Counted from the stretch's first letter, positions 1 to 8,651 are shown. The stretch: 64,000 nt of DNA from Streptomyces roseoviridis (GCF_039535235.1 NZ_BAAAWU010000001.1:3410001-3474000), one strand, 5' to 3'. Notes: a model not told the origin generated them from the letters alone. A program made the numbers and translations.

Positions 1-95
1 CCAGCCGTCGCCGACCGGCCGAGCCTACCTCGTACGGCCCTGTCAAGGATTCGGCGATGTGTGGACGAGCGGTGAACGAACCGGCCCGCCGGGGC

Positions 96-1793
96 CTATC
101 CGGCCCGTCGGTGCACCTTGGACCGGGACCGCTTCTCGATGTACATGCGCTGGTCGGCGCTGTTCAGGACCTCTTCGACGGTCATGCCGCACTCGGCCCA
201 GCCGATGCCGAAACTCGCCCCCACGCGCACGGCCCGGCCGTCCACCCGGATCGGCGGAATGATCGCGTTCCGCAGCCGGACGGCGAGGTCGGCGGCGTCG
301 GCGGAGCCCAGGCCGTCGGCGAGGACCACGAACTCGTCGCCACCGAGGCGGGCGACCGTGTCCCCGTCCCGTACTCCCGTGGTCAGCCGGCGGGCCACCT
401 CGATGAGCACGGCATCACCGGTGTGGTGCCCGAAGCGGTCGTTGATCGACTTGAAGCCGTCGAGGTCGCAGAAGAGGACGGCGAGCCCCTTGGTGCCGTC
501 GTCGGTCTCGCCGCCGGTGGGGGCGACGGTGTGGACGTGGTGGTCGTACGCGCCGGCGCCGGCGACCGGCGAGAAGCCGAAGCCGTGCTCGTGCTCGTGG
601 TCGTACTCGTACTCGTACGGCGGCTCGAAGGCGCCGGGGACGGGCACGGAGCCCGCGAGGGGCGGCTCGGCGGCGAAGGGGCGCTCGCAGAGGCGGGCGG
701 AGAGCCGGGAGCGGAGCTCGGCGCTGTTGGGCAGGCCGGTGAGCGCGTCGTGGGAGGCGCGGTGGGCGAGCTGCAGCTCGTGGCGCTTGCGCTCCTCGAT
801 GTCCTCGACGTGGGTGAGGAGGAAGCGGGGGCCGTCGGCGGTGTCGGCGACGACGGAGTTGCGCAGCGAGACCCAGACGTAGGTGCCGTCGCGGCGGCCG
901 AGGCGCAGCTCGGCGCGGCCGCCCTCGGCGGAGGTGCGCAGCAGGGTGCCTATGTCCTCGGGGTGGACGAGGTCGGCGAAGGAGTAGCGCCGCATCACGG
1001 AGGCGGGGCGGCCGAGCAGCCGGCACAGGGCGTCGTTGGTGCGCAGCAGCCGGCCGTGCTGGTCGCCGCCCATCTCGGCGATGGCCATGCCGGAGGGCGC
1101 GTACTCGAAGGCCTGCCGGAAGGACTCCTCGCTGGCGCGCAGGGCCTGCTGCTCGCGCTCCAGGCGGACCAGGGCCCGCTGCATGTTGGAGCGCAGGCGG
1201 GCGTTGCTGATCGCGATGGCGGCCTGGGAGGCGTACATCTGGAGGGCCTCGCGGCCCCAGGGGCCGGGGTGGCGCCCGTTGCGCGGGCGGTCGACGGAGA
1301 TCACGCCGAGCAGCTCGCGGCCGGAGCCGGCGGGTCCGCCCGGGTGGGCGGAGCGCACGCCGGGGGCGTACATCGGCGCGTAGAGCCGGTCGTGGGGGTG
1401 CCACTCGTCCTCGAAGCGGGGGGCGGGGCCCTCGGTGTGCCACTGGGGGACGTCGTCCTCGAGGAGCACCCAGCCCTCGGTGTGCGGGATGAAGACGAGG
1501 TCGCCCCATGCCTCGCCCATGGCGAGGCGGCGGTCCCAGGAGGCGCGGGAGCCGACCCGGCCGGTGATCAGGGCCTCGGCGGCGGGGCTGCCGGCGAAGG
1601 CGGCGACGACGAGGTCGCCGTCGGGGCGCACGAGGTTGACGCAGGCCAGCTCATAGTTGAGCCCCGCGACGATGCCGTCGGCGACGGCCTGCAGGGTGTC
1701 CGCAAGGCTGCGGGCGGTGTTGAGGTCCGCCACGACCTGATGCAGCTGCCGCAGGGTCGCAAGACGGACATATGGCTCCGACTCGGTCTCCAT
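96..1793 (-). CDS. cdgB: GAF-PAS-GGDEF diguanylate cyclase
   Basis: A 565-residue cytosolic protein that should make cyclic di-GMP from two GTP. A GAF-like domain covers roughly residues 15-200, a PAS domain 220-335, and the GGDEF domain 345-560. The active-site GGDEF is at 484-488, preceded five residues earlier by the product-inhibition I-site R475-x-x-D478, so both catalysis and feedback look intact. The cyclase domain is interrupted after LTGLPN by a roughly 70-residue low-complexity insert (about 370-435) rich in Glu, His, Asp and Tyr. The start ATG has a GGGGAGA ribosome site. The architecture matches Streptomyces CdgB, a known BldD-regulated developmental enzyme; that identity rests on domain order and synteny. 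Confidence 0.93.
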   Translation of the reverse strand: METESEPYVRLATLRQLHQVVADLNTARSLADTLQAVADGIVAGLNYELACVNLVRPDGDLVVAAFAGSPAAEALITGRVGSRASWDRRLAMGEAWGDLVFIPHTEGWVLLEDDVPQWHTEGPAPRFEDEWHPHDRLYAPMYAPGVRSAHPGGPAGSGRELLGVISVDRPRNGRHPGPWGREALQMYASQAAIAISNARLRSNMQRALVRLEREQQALRASEESFRQAFEYAPSGMAIAEMGGDQHGRLLRTNDALCRLLGRPASVMRRYSFADLVHPEDIGTLLRTSAEGGRAELRLGRRDGTYVWVSLRNSVVADTADGPRFLLTHVEDIEERKRHELQLAHRASHDALTGLPNSAELRSRLSARLCERPFAAEPPLAGSVPVPGAFEPPYEYEYDHEHEHGFGFSPVAGAGAYDHHVHTVAPTGGETDDGTKGLAVLFCDLDGFKSINDRFGHHTGDAVLIEVARRLTTGVRDGDTVARLGGDEFVVLADGLGSADAADLAVRLRNAIIPPIRVDGRAVRVGASFGIGWAECGMTVEEVLNSADQRMYIEKRSRSKVHRRAG

Positions 1794-1901
1794 TGCTCGC
1801 TCTCCCCGAGACCTCGACAGCTGACTCCAGGCTTCTCATCGGCTTCATCGGCTTCGTGGTGCACTGTCTCCGCCACTGAATCACAGCGAGCTGTGCACCC
1901 G

Positions 1902-1914
1902 GTACACAGGGTCA
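1902..1914. promoter_or_regulatory. possible BldD box in the cdgB promoter region
   Basis: GTACACAGGGTCA matches the published BldD consensus TNAC-N5-GTNA at all specified bases except the first T. It lies about 110 bp upstream of the cdgB start. cdgB is a known BldD target in other streptomycetes, but a 7/8 match alone is weak evidence. Confidence 0.25.
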
Positions 1915-1929
1915 ACAAATAGTGGGGTC

Positions 1930-1945
1930 TGTGACTCAAGTCACA
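1930..1945. promoter_or_regulatory. CRP-type palindrome between cdgB and flavin reductase
   Basis: TGTGACTCAAGTCACA is a perfect TGTGA-N6-TCACA palindrome (arms of seven bases, two-base centre). This is the classic cAMP-receptor-protein recognition sequence, and the Streptomyces Crp core GTG-N6-CAC is contained in it. It sits in the divergent promoter region, 137 bp upstream of cdgB and 139 bp upstream of the flavin reductase start, so either or both could be targets. Confidence 0.5.
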
Positions 1946-2083
1946 AAGTGTGCGGGGGGTTTGCGAACCCAGCGTGAACGGTGTGGAACGGCCGGGCGAA
2001 GCGAGTCCTAGGACCCGCGGGGGACGCCGGTCTGGTCCCGGCGCCCGATGCGGGGGCGTCCGCGGTCGGACTAGCGTGCGAGC

Positions 2084-2671
2084 GTGCTCCAGAAGACGCT
2101 CGCCACCGAGGCCGCCCTCGCCCTCGGGGCCCCCGACGCCCTCGACCTGGCCATCCCTCATGCTGAGGGGGTGAGCGACGAGGATTTCAAGGCAGCGATG
2201 TCCCGCCTGGCGGCCGGCGTGGTGCTGGTGACGGCGCACGACCCGGAGGACGGGCCGCGCGGCGAGGACGTCGGCATGACCGCGACCGCCTTCCTCTCCG
2301 TGTCCCTCGACCCGCCGCTGGTCCTGGTCAGCCTGCGCAACGGCTCGCGCATGGACGACCTGCTCGACGAGGTGCCCGTGTGGGCCGTCTCCCTGCTCTC
2401 CGAGAGCCAGCGCCACGTCGCGGGCCGCTTCGCCATGAAGGGCCGGGTCAGCGACCGGCTGCTGTTCGCGGACGTGCCGTACACCCGCGGCCCGCACAGC
2501 GGCGCCCCCCTGATCGGCGGCGCGCTCGCCACCCTCGAATGCCGTACGGAGAGCCGCGTCGTCGCCGGCGACCACACGCTCGTCATCGGCCGCGTGCTCG
2601 CCACGAACCTGCCCTCGGCGGAGGGCGGCCCCCTCACCTACTTCCGCGGCAGGTACCGCACGCTCGGCTGA
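2084..2671 (+). CDS. flavin reductase family (FMN-binding split barrel) protein
   Basis: A 195-residue protein whose body (from about residue 30) reads as a flavin reductase-like split barrel: FKAAMSRLAAGVVLVT, then GMTATAFLSVSLDPPLVLVSL, and the closing TYFRGRYRTLG. Such enzymes use NAD(P)H to reduce free FMN or FAD for a partner monooxygenase. The start is uncertain. GTG at 2084 has no clear ribosome site, whereas GTG at 2171 (giving MSDEDFKAAMS) directly follows GAGGGG but with almost no spacing. No partner oxygenase is adjacent. It is divergent from cdgB across a CRP-like palindrome. Confidence 0.85.
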   Translation: MLQKTLATEAALALGAPDALDLAIPHAEGVSDEDFKAAMSRLAAGVVLVTAHDPEDGPRGEDVGMTATAFLSVSLDPPLVLVSLRNGSRMDDLLDEVPVWAVSLLSESQRHVAGRFAMKGRVSDRLLFADVPYTRGPHSGAPLIGGALATLECRTESRVVAGDHTLVIGRVLATNLPSAEGGPLTYFRGRYRTLG

Positions 2672-2704
2672 CCCGCGCGGCCCCGCGCATGCGGCGCGGC
2701 GGGC

Positions 2705-3142
2705 TCAGCCCCAGTCGCGGCCCTGGCGGCCGCGCTTGGTCTCCGCGCGCTGCTTCTTCTCCCGCAGCCGGCGCTCGTTGATGCCGCGCGGGATCCGCGT
2801 CGGACGGCGCGGCTTCGGCGGCGGCGCCGTCGCCTCGGCGAGGAGCGCGGCGAGACGCACGGCGGCGGTCTCGCGGTTGCGCCACTGGGAGCGGTGCTCC
2901 GAGGCGCGAACGGTGACCACCCCGTTCACCAGGCGGCCGGCGAGGCGCTCCAGGGCCCGCGCCTTCCAGACCTCCGGCAGTGCCTCGGTCGCCGCCAGGT
3001 CGAAGCGGAGCTCGACCTGCGAGTCGCTGGTGTTGACGTGCTGGCCGCCCGGCCCGGACGACCGCGAGAAACGCCACAGGAGCTCGGCCTCGGGCAGCGA
3101 GACGGAGCCGCGGATCGGATAGGGACCGGACATGCCCTCCAT
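2705..3142 (-). CDS. arfB: ArfB-type peptidyl-tRNA hydrolase (ribosome rescue)
   Basis: A 145-residue single-domain release-factor relative. It carries the catalytic GGQ loop in [18 protein letters not shown] (about residues 29-46), followed by a basic C-terminal tail rich in Arg and Lys ([28 protein letters not shown]). That tail is the part that in ArfB/YaeJ enters the empty mRNA channel of stalled ribosomes. It should hydrolyse peptidyl-tRNA on non-stop ribosomes. The start is ambiguous between ATG 3142 and ATG 3133 (MSGPYP); neither has ideal SD spacing. It converges on the flavin reductase, with only 33 bp between the two stop codons. Confidence 0.9.
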   Translation of the reverse strand: MEGMSGPYPIRGSVSLPEAELLWRFSRSSGPGGQHVNTSDSQVELRFDLAATEALPEVWKARALERLAGRLVNGVVTVRASEHRSQWRNRETAAVRLAALLAEATAPPPKPRRPTRIPRGINERRLREKKQRAETKRGRQGRDWG

Positions 3143-3268
3143 GTTCCCCGGCCGGCCGGCCGTACGTCACCCTCTTTTCGCGGGGGAACCGCAGCGCTCC
3201 GCTCTGCGTTATCCCGTATGCGTCACGCAAGTGACGACACCTCGCAGGACCTGAGAAAGGGACATCCC

Positions 3269-3844
3269 ATGGCTGTAAGCCTCTCCAAGGGCGGCAACGT
3301 CTCCCTGACCAAGGAGGCCCCCGGCCTCACCGCCGTCACCGTGGGCCTGGGCTGGGACGTCCGTACGACCACGGGCACCGACTTCGACCTCGACGCGTCC
3401 GCCATCGGCGTCGACGCCGCCGGCAAGGTCGTCTCCGACGGTCACTTCGTCTTCTTCAACAACAAGTCCACGCCGGACCAGACCATCGTCCACACCGGTG
3501 ACAACCGCACCGGCGAGGGCGGCGGCGACGACGAGCAGATCAACGTCAACCTGGCGGGCCTCCCGGCCGGCGTCGACAAGATCGTCTTCCCGGTCTCCAT
3601 CTACGACGCGGTGAACCGCGGCCAGAACTTCGGCCAGGTCCGCAACGCCTACATCCGCATCGTCAACCAGGCCGGCGGCGCCGAGATCGCCCGCTACGAC
3701 CTGTCGGAGGACGCGGCCGTCGAGACCGCCATGGTCTTCGGCGAGCTGTACCGCAACGGCACCGAGTGGAAGTTCCGCGCCGTCGGCCAGGGCTACGCCT
3801 CCGGCCTGGAGGGCATCGCCCGCGACTTCGGCGTCAACCTCTGA
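3269..3844 (+). CDS. terD: TerD-family stress/tellurium-resistance protein
   Basis: A 191-residue stand-alone TerD domain beginning [13 protein letters not shown], the usual family start, preceded by AGAAAGGGA. The calcium-coordinating segments are present: DFDLDASAI near the N-terminus, and the loop [17 protein letters not shown] that precedes the conserved INVNL strand. TerD proteins are cytosolic Ca2+-binding proteins tied to membrane-associated stress responses and, in Streptomyces, to differentiation. The full ter operon (TerB/C/Z and the biosynthetic partners) is not in this stretch. A second, degenerate TerD domain occurs in the fusion protein at 17184-19271. Confidence 0.95.
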   Translation: MAVSLSKGGNVSLTKEAPGLTAVTVGLGWDVRTTTGTDFDLDASAIGVDAAGKVVSDGHFVFFNNKSTPDQTIVHTGDNRTGEGGGDDEQINVNLAGLPAGVDKIVFPVSIYDAVNRGQNFGQVRNAYIRIVNQAGGAEIARYDLSEDAAVETAMVFGELYRNGTEWKFRAVGQGYASGLEGIARDFGVNL

Positions 3845-3906
3845 CCCGTACGCGTCCTACGACCGCACGGGCCGGGACCCCGACGTCCCCTGACCCGTGC
3901 GTGTCC

Positions 3907-3933
3907 GGGCCCCGGCGCACCGTGCCGGGGCCC
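3907..3933. terminator. bidirectional terminator terD / M1 peptidase
   Basis: A perfect 10-bp stem GGGCCCCGGC with a seven-base loop lies between the convergent terD and peptidase genes. There is no U-tract, as is usual in Streptomyces. Confidence 0.7.
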
Positions 3934-3977
3934 TGCGCTTGCCCGGCTCCGTCCTTCCGCGGCGGCTCCGGGGCCGG

Positions 3978-5372
3978 TCAGTCGGTGGGGCCGGCCGGCT
4001 TGCCGTCCCCGTAGAGCCACACGTCCCAGAGCCCGTCCAGGTCCTCACCCGCCACCGACTCCACGTACCGCGTGAAGTCCTCCGTGCTCGCGGTGCCGTG
4101 GCGGTGCCCGGCCGGCCAGCCCGCGAGGATCTCGTAGAAGGTGTCGTCGCCGACCTCCTGCCGGATCCGGTGCAGCACCATCGCGCCCCGCTGGTACACG
4201 GGCGGGCCGAACAGGTCCTCCGCGGTGGGCGGTTCGGCCGGCGGAAAGGCCCACGCGGCGTCGTTCGCGAAGGCCTTCTCGAAGCTCCGCTGCGCCGGGG
4301 TGTTCTCGAAGTCCTCCGCGTAGAGCCACTCCGCGTACACGGCGAAGCTCTCGTTCAGCCAGATGTCCTTCCAGTTCGCGGGCGACACGGAGTCGCCGTA
4401 CCACTGGTGGGCCAGCTCGTGGACGAGGGTGGAGGTGTCGAAGGAGGCGGCGGAGAACACGGGCCGGGTCTGCGTCTCCAGGGCGTAGCCGAGGTCGTCG
4501 TCGCGTTCGACGATCACGCCGGTCGCGGCGAAGGGGTAGCGCCCGAAGTTCTCGGTCCCCCACTCCAGCAGCTCCGGGAGCCGGGCGCGCAGCGCGGCGG
4601 TCTCCGCGGCCACGACCGGGTCGACGGCGGTGTGGACCGGCACGGTGCCGAGGGCGGTGCCGGTGGTGATGTCGAAGCGGCCGATGGCGAGGGTGGCGAG
4701 GTAGCTGGCCATCGGCTCGGCCGCGTGCCAGACCGAGGTGGTGCGGCCGTCGGCCGTCTTCCGCCGGGAGGTGAGCACGCCGTTGGAGACGGCCGCGAGC
4801 CCGGCCGGGACGGTGACGGTGATGTCGTACGCGGCCTTGTCGGAGGGGTGGTGGTTGCCGGGGAACCAGGCCATGGACCCGGTCGGCTGGCCGACCGCGA
4901 GGGCCCCGTCCTCGGTCTTCAGCCAGCCCTCCTCGGATCCGTCCGCATCGGTGACGGTCTCGGGCACGCCGTCGTACGTGACGGTGGCGCGGAACTCCGA
5001 CCCGTCGTCGATCTCGTCGCGCGGCCGCAGGGTCAGCTCGTTCCCGGCCCGGCTGACCGCGGCGGGCGCCCCGTCGACGGTGGCGCCGCGGACGGTCAGC
5101 CCGGCGAGGTCCAGGTTGAAGGCGCTGAGGTCCTGGGTGGCCTCGGCGGTGATCTCGGCGCGCCCGTCGAGGCGGCCGGTCTCGGGGTCGTAGGACAGCG
5201 TGAGCGCGTAACGGCTCACGTCGTAACCGCCGTTGCCGAGCTTGGGGAAGAGCGGGTCGCGCACGCCGGCGGCGCCCGGGGTGCCGCGCACCCCGGAGCC
5301 GGTGCAGCCGGCGGTCAGCAGGGCGAAGGCGAGGGCCACGGCCCCCGCGCGGACTCGGCTGCGTGTGTTCAC
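3978..5372 (-). CDS. M1-family (gluzincin) metallopeptidase lipoprotein
   Basis: A 464-residue secreted lipoprotein. A basic n-region and hydrophobic core end in the lipobox LTAGC, with lipidated Cys23. The zinc site is H318-E-x-x-H322 in HELAHQW, with the third ligand E341 in NESFA 18 residues later, the M1 spacing. The usual aminopeptidase recognition motif GxMEN is replaced by GYALETQT (295-302), so N-terminal residue recognition is probably altered. The length is about half that of classical M1 aminopeptidases, consistent with the N-terminal beta domain plus catalytic domain only. It should act outside the membrane on peptides. Confidence 0.92.
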   Translation of the reverse strand: MNTRSRVRAGAVALAFALLTAGCTGSGVRGTPGAAGVRDPLFPKLGNGGYDVSRYALTLSYDPETGRLDGRAEITAEATQDLSAFNLDLAGLTVRGATVDGAPAAVSRAGNELTLRPRDEIDDGSEFRATVTYDGVPETVTDADGSEEGWLKTEDGALAVGQPTGSMAWFPGNHHPSDKAAYDITVTVPAGLAAVSNGVLTSRRKTADGRTTSVWHAAEPMASYLATLAIGRFDITTGTALGTVPVHTAVDPVVAAETAALRARLPELLEWGTENFGRYPFAATGVIVERDDDLGYALETQTRPVFSAASFDTSTLVHELAHQWYGDSVSPANWKDIWLNESFAVYAEWLYAEDFENTPAQRSFEKAFANDAAWAFPPAEPPTAEDLFGPPVYQRGAMVLHRIRQEVGDDTFYEILAGWPAGHRHGTASTEDFTRYVESVAGEDLDGLWDVWLYGDGKPAGPTD

Positions 5373-5424
5373 CGACCGATCCTAAGGCGGCCCGGCTCCG
5401 GTCCCGGCCCGCCGGGCGCACGGA

Positions 5425-5459
5425 TCAGCGGCGCCCGGCGGGGGTCCGGGCGCCGCTGA
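5425..5459 (-). terminator. terminator downstream of hbpS
   Basis: A perfect 14-bp inverted repeat (arm TCAGCGGCGCCCGG) with a seven-base loop. It lies between the end of hbpS and the start of the downstream lipoprotein gene, both on the minus strand. Confidence 0.6.
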
Positions 5460-5620
5460 GTTCGGGGGCCGCCGAGCTCGGGGCGACTGAGGTCCGGGGC
5501 CGCCGAGCTGGGGGGTGGGGTCCGGTGCCGCCGAGTTCGGGGCGACTGAGGTTCGGGGCGGGCGGTGACGCGGCCGCCGAGCTCGGGGGGGGGGTGACGC
5601 GGCCGCCGAGCTCGGAGGGG
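5452..5620. repeat. degenerate GCCGCCGAG(C/T)T(C/G)GG repeats, six copies
   Basis: This 302-bp gene-free gap between hbpS and the lipoprotein gene holds six near-copies of GCCGCYGAGYTSGGGG at about 5452, 5469, 5500, 5527, 5573 and 5603. Two of them carry a CGACTGAGG extension. Spacing is irregular (about 17-46 bp), so they are dispersed short repeats rather than a strict tandem array. No gene is evident in the gap. Confidence 0.7.
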
Positions 5621-5674
5621 CGGTGACGGGGTGTCCGTCTGAGGAGACGTCACGCCCGTCCGGACCGGAGCCCG

Positions 5675-6223
5675 TCAGTCGTTCAGGGAGGCCACGCCCG
5701 CCTGGGCGAACTTCTCGTCGAGGTCGCCGGAGGGGGCGCCCGCCACGCCGATGCCGGCGATCGGGCCGCCGTTCGCTGTGACCGGGGCACCGCCCGCGAG
5801 GAAGAGGGTGCCGGGGATGTCCTTCAGGTTCGGGGCCTGGGCGAGGCGGCCCGCCAGGACCGAGGTCGGGGCGTTCCAGGAGACGGCGGTGTACGCCTTC
5901 TTCACGGCCGACTCGTAGGACTGCGGGCCGGCACCGTCGCCGCGCAGGGTGACGATGGTGGTGCCGTTGCGGTCGACGACGGCGACGGAGACCCGCTGGT
6001 TCTCCCTCTCGGCCGCCTTCAGGGCGGCCTGCGCGGCCTCGGTCGCGGCCTCGATCGTCAGGTGGGTGGTCTGGCGCAGGTGGTCGTTGTCCGCGTCGGC
6101 CTTCTTGGCGACGGCGGCGGCCGGGGCGGCCTGCGGGGCGGTGGCGTTCGCGGAGACGGCGCCGAAGGTGCCGGCGGCGAGGACGACGGCGGCGGTGGTG
6201 CCGAGGAGGAACTTCTTCTTCAT
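5675..6223 (-). CDS. hbpS: HbpS-like secreted haem-binding protein (GlcG/HbpS family)
   Basis: A 182-residue exported protein: MKKK, a hydrophobic stretch LLGTTAAVVLAAGTFGAVSA, then a GlcG/HbpS domain (HLTIEAATEAAQAALKAAE, VAVVDRNGTTIVTLRGDGA, LFLAGGAPV.. GIGVAGAPSG). In S. reticuli, HbpS binds haem, oligomerises outside the membrane and controls the sensor kinase SenS; here it is divergent from a senS-senR pair, the same arrangement. ATG 6223 gives a normal signal peptide and has GGAG upstream. However, ATG 6274 has a stronger site (GGAGG, five-base spacing) and would add MAERTEHRRRLDTLEPA before it; which start is used decides the n-region. Confidence 0.9.
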   Translation of the reverse strand: MKKKFLLGTTAAVVLAAGTFGAVSANATAPQAAPAAAVAKKADADNDHLRQTTHLTIEAATEAAQAALKAAERENQRVSVAVVDRNGTTIVTLRGDGAGPQSYESAVKKAYTAVSWNAPTSVLAGRLAQAPNLKDIPGTLFLAGGAPVTANGGPIAGIGVAGAPSGDLDEKFAQAGVASLND

Positions 6224-6502
6224 GGCGGGCTCCAGGGTGTCGAGGCGGCGGCGGTGTTCCGTTCGCTCTGCCATCGATCCTCCGCCCGGGACCCGGGCCG
6301 TCCGGTCCACGTTCCGGCTGCCGTCGGCGAGCGGGACGGTGGACGGAGGGGTCAGCCGAACGGTTGATGCCGACGTGGTCCCCCTGGGCCAGGATGGAAC
6401 CGAACACCCAGGTCAGAGGCCGGGGCCGCGGCCCCCTGCGAAGACCCGGGCACGGATGCCCGGCGCGAGAGCCGGGCCGGACGCGCGTGGACGAGGTGGA
6501 CG

Positions 6503-7660
6503 ATGGACCGGGATCCGGACGCCCGCTGGCTGGCGCGCGTCATGCACGTCGCCTTCTTCCTGCTCCTCGGCGCCTCCCTGGCCCGCTTCCTGCTGCGCCA
6601 CCCCTGGGAGGACCGCAGCCCGTGGATCGTGGCGCTCTCCGGCGCGCTCGCCTCCCTCTACCTCCTCGGTCCGGTCCTCGGCACCCGCGCCACACCCCGC
6701 CGGATCGCGTGGCTGGGCACGGTCGTCGCCGTGTGGATGGTCCTGGTGGTGCTGGCACCGAGCTTCGCCTGGTGCGCGGTGCCGTTGTTCTACACGGGCC
6801 TGCGCACCCTCCCGCCGCGCGCCGCGCTCGGACTCGTCGCGCTGCTCACGGTCTTCGTCGTCACCGCGCAGGTGCAGTTGTCGCACGGCGGCTTCGACCC
6901 GAACCTGGTGATCGCCCCGCCGGCCGTCGCGGCCATCGCGACCGCCGTCTTCGTGCACGCCGAACGGCAGGCCGACCGGCAGCGGGCGCTCATCGAGGAC
7001 CTCATCCGCACCCGCCGGGAGCTGGCCGCGACCGAGCGGCGCGAGGGCACGCTGGCGGAGCGGCAGCGGTTGTCGATGGAGATCCACGACACGCTCGCGC
7101 AGGGCCTGTCGAGCCAGCAGATGCTGCTCCAGGCGGCCGACCGCACCTGGGACAGCGACCCGGCGACCGCCCGCCGGCACGTCCGTACGGCCGAGTCCAT
7201 CGCCGAACGGAACCTCGCCGAAGCCCGCCGCTTCGTCCACGACCTGGCCCCCGCCGACCTCGCCGAGGGCGGCGGCCTGGAGGAGGCGCTGCGCGGCCTC
7301 GCCACCCGTGAGTCGGCCGCCTTCCGGGTCGACGGGACGGCGGCGGTGCTGCCGGACCGGGTGCAGTCGGCGCTGCTGCGGATCGCGCAGGGCGCGCTGG
7401 CCAACATCCGCGAGCACGCGGGGGCCACCTCGGCGGCGATCACCCTGACGTATCTGGACGACCAGGTCGTCCTGGACGTCGCCGACGACGGGCGCGGCTT
7501 CGACCCGGCGGCGGCGCGGGACGAGGAAGGCGTACGGGGTCACGGGCTGCCCGCGATGCGGGTGCGGGCCCAGCAGCTCGGCGGCACGCTGACGATCGAG
7601 TCCACGCCGGGCGAGGGCACCGTGCTCTCCGCCGCGATCCCCCTGGAGGTACGACAGTGA
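6503..7660 (+). CDS. senS: SenS-like sensor histidine kinase
   Basis: A 385-residue membrane kinase. Five or so hydrophobic segments occupy residues 10-155 (around 13-31, 41-60, 70-88, 92-98/108-124, 135-151). A dimerisation domain of the HisKA_3 type follows, with phospho-acceptor H195 in RQRLSMEIHDTLAQGL, then a HATPase domain with the N box (ALLRIAQGALANIREH) and G boxes DDGRGFD and GHGLPAM. It should phosphorylate the adjacent SenR when the extracytoplasmic HbpS signals haem or redox stress. The intergenic region shared with hbpS (6224-6502) probably holds the regulatory sites, though I found no clean palindrome there. Confidence 0.9.
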   Translation: MDRDPDARWLARVMHVAFFLLLGASLARFLLRHPWEDRSPWIVALSGALASLYLLGPVLGTRATPRRIAWLGTVVAVWMVLVVLAPSFAWCAVPLFYTGLRTLPPRAALGLVALLTVFVVTAQVQLSHGGFDPNLVIAPPAVAAIATAVFVHAERQADRQRALIEDLIRTRRELAATERREGTLAERQRLSMEIHDTLAQGLSSQQMLLQAADRTWDSDPATARRHVRTAESIAERNLAEARRFVHDLAPADLAEGGGLEEALRGLATRESAAFRVDGTAAVLPDRVQSALLRIAQGALANIREHAGATSAAITLTYLDDQVVLDVADDGRGFDPAAARDEEGVRGHGLPAMRVRAQQLGGTLTIESTPGEGTVLSAAIPLEVRQ

Positions 7661-8286
7661 GCGCGACGCCCGTACGGATCCTGCTGTGCGACGACCACGC
7701 CGTGGTCCGGGCGGGGCTCCTCGCCCTGCTGGGCAGCGCGCCCGACATCGAGGTGGTGGGCGAGGCGGGCAGCGGCGAGGAGGCGGTCGCGATGGCCGCG
7801 CACCTGCGGCCCGACGTCGTCCTGATGGACCTCCAGCTCGGCGCGGGCATCGACGGCGTCGAGGCCACCCGCCGGATCGCCCCGACCGGGGTGCACGTCC
7901 TCGTCCTCACCACGTACGACACCGACGCGGACATCACCCGGGCGATCGAGGCGGGCGCCACCGGCTACCTGCTGAAGGCCGAGCGCCCCGAGGAGCTCTT
8001 CGCCGCGATCCACTCCGCCGCCCAGGGCCGCACGACCCTGTCCCCGCCCGTCGCCAGCCGCGTCATGGACCGGATGCGGGGCGCCGCGGGCCCCTCGCTG
8101 ACCGACCGCGAACGCGACATCCTGGGCCAGCTCGCCCACGGCCTCGGCAACCGCGAGATCGCCCGCGCCCTGTTCATCAGCGAGGCGACGGTCAAGACCC
8201 ACCTGGGCCGCATCTACGCCAAGCTCGGCGTCGACACGCGCGCGGGCGCGGTGGCGGTGGCGAAGGAACGGCGCCTGCTGCCGTAG
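7657..8286 (+). CDS. senR: SenR-like NarL-family response regulator
   Basis: A 209-residue response regulator: receiver domain 1-120 with acidic pocket D12-D13, phospho-acceptor D58 in VVLMDLQ and conserved Lys in GYLLKAE, then a LuxR-type HTH (LTDRERDILGQLAHGLGNREIARALFISEATVKTHL). The GTG start overlaps the senS stop by four bases (GTGA), so the two are translationally coupled. In S. reticuli the orthologue controls redox-defence genes (furS-cpeB) and hbpS. No catalase-peroxidase gene is nearby here, so the targets are probably elsewhere plus hbpS itself. Confidence 0.92.
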   Translation: MSATPVRILLCDDHAVVRAGLLALLGSAPDIEVVGEAGSGEEAVAMAAHLRPDVVLMDLQLGAGIDGVEATRRIAPTGVHVLVLTTYDTDADITRAIEAGATGYLLKAERPEELFAAIHSAAQGRTTLSPPVASRVMDRMRGAAGPSLTDRERDILGQLAHGLGNREIARALFISEATVKTHLGRIYAKLGVDTRAGAVAVAKERRLLP

Positions 8287-8300
8287 CGGGGCGGGGCGCA

Positions 8301-8445
8301 GTACGGCCGGAGGCGGGGGCTGTACAGGCCGGGAGTGGGGAGGGTTCGGGCCTGGCGCGGTACGGGCCGGGAGGGTGGAGGGTTCGGTACGGGCCCGGGG
8401 CGGGGGCAGTACCGGCCGGGAGCCGGGACGGTACGGGCCCGAGGC
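8301..8445. repeat. degenerate GGTACGGGCCGGGAG repeats
   Basis: The 365-bp gap between senR and the next gene contains at least five variants of GTACGGGCC(C/G)GGAG interleaved with GGGGAGGGTTCGG. The remainder (8446-8600) is GC-rich with no recognised feature. TACCCT near 8594 could be the -10 of the next gene. Confidence 0.55.
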
Positions 8446-8651
8446 GGTTCCGCGGCCGGCCCCCCGGCCCGCCGCGGGCCCTCTGGCCGCCGTCCGGCCG
8501 GGCCCGGCGTTGAGCCGGATGTGCCCCCTTTCGCCCCCTCTTCACCCGCGTGGCCGGACCCGCTCCCCCGACTCCCCCGCGACACGGGATCCGCGCTGCT
8601 ACCCTGCGTTCCCCTTTCAGCGCAGTGCGTCATGTTCTCGTGGGAGCGCAT

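Noticed and set aside
57-1922. 621-codon open frame on the plus strand
   Set aside because: It is the antisense of cdgB, kept open by GC bias; the translation is low-complexity Gly/Val/Glu sequence with no domain.
1931-1944. BldD box at the GTGAC..GTCAC palindrome
   Set aside because: Spacing is four bases between half-sites instead of five; the sequence fits CRP far better.
3223-3493. Small minus-strand ORFs opposite terD
   Set aside because: They are shadows of the well-supported terD frame.
3269-3844. Complete tellurium-resistance operon
   Set aside because: Only a single TerD gene is present; no TerB, TerC, TerZ-type partners or biosynthetic genes flank it.
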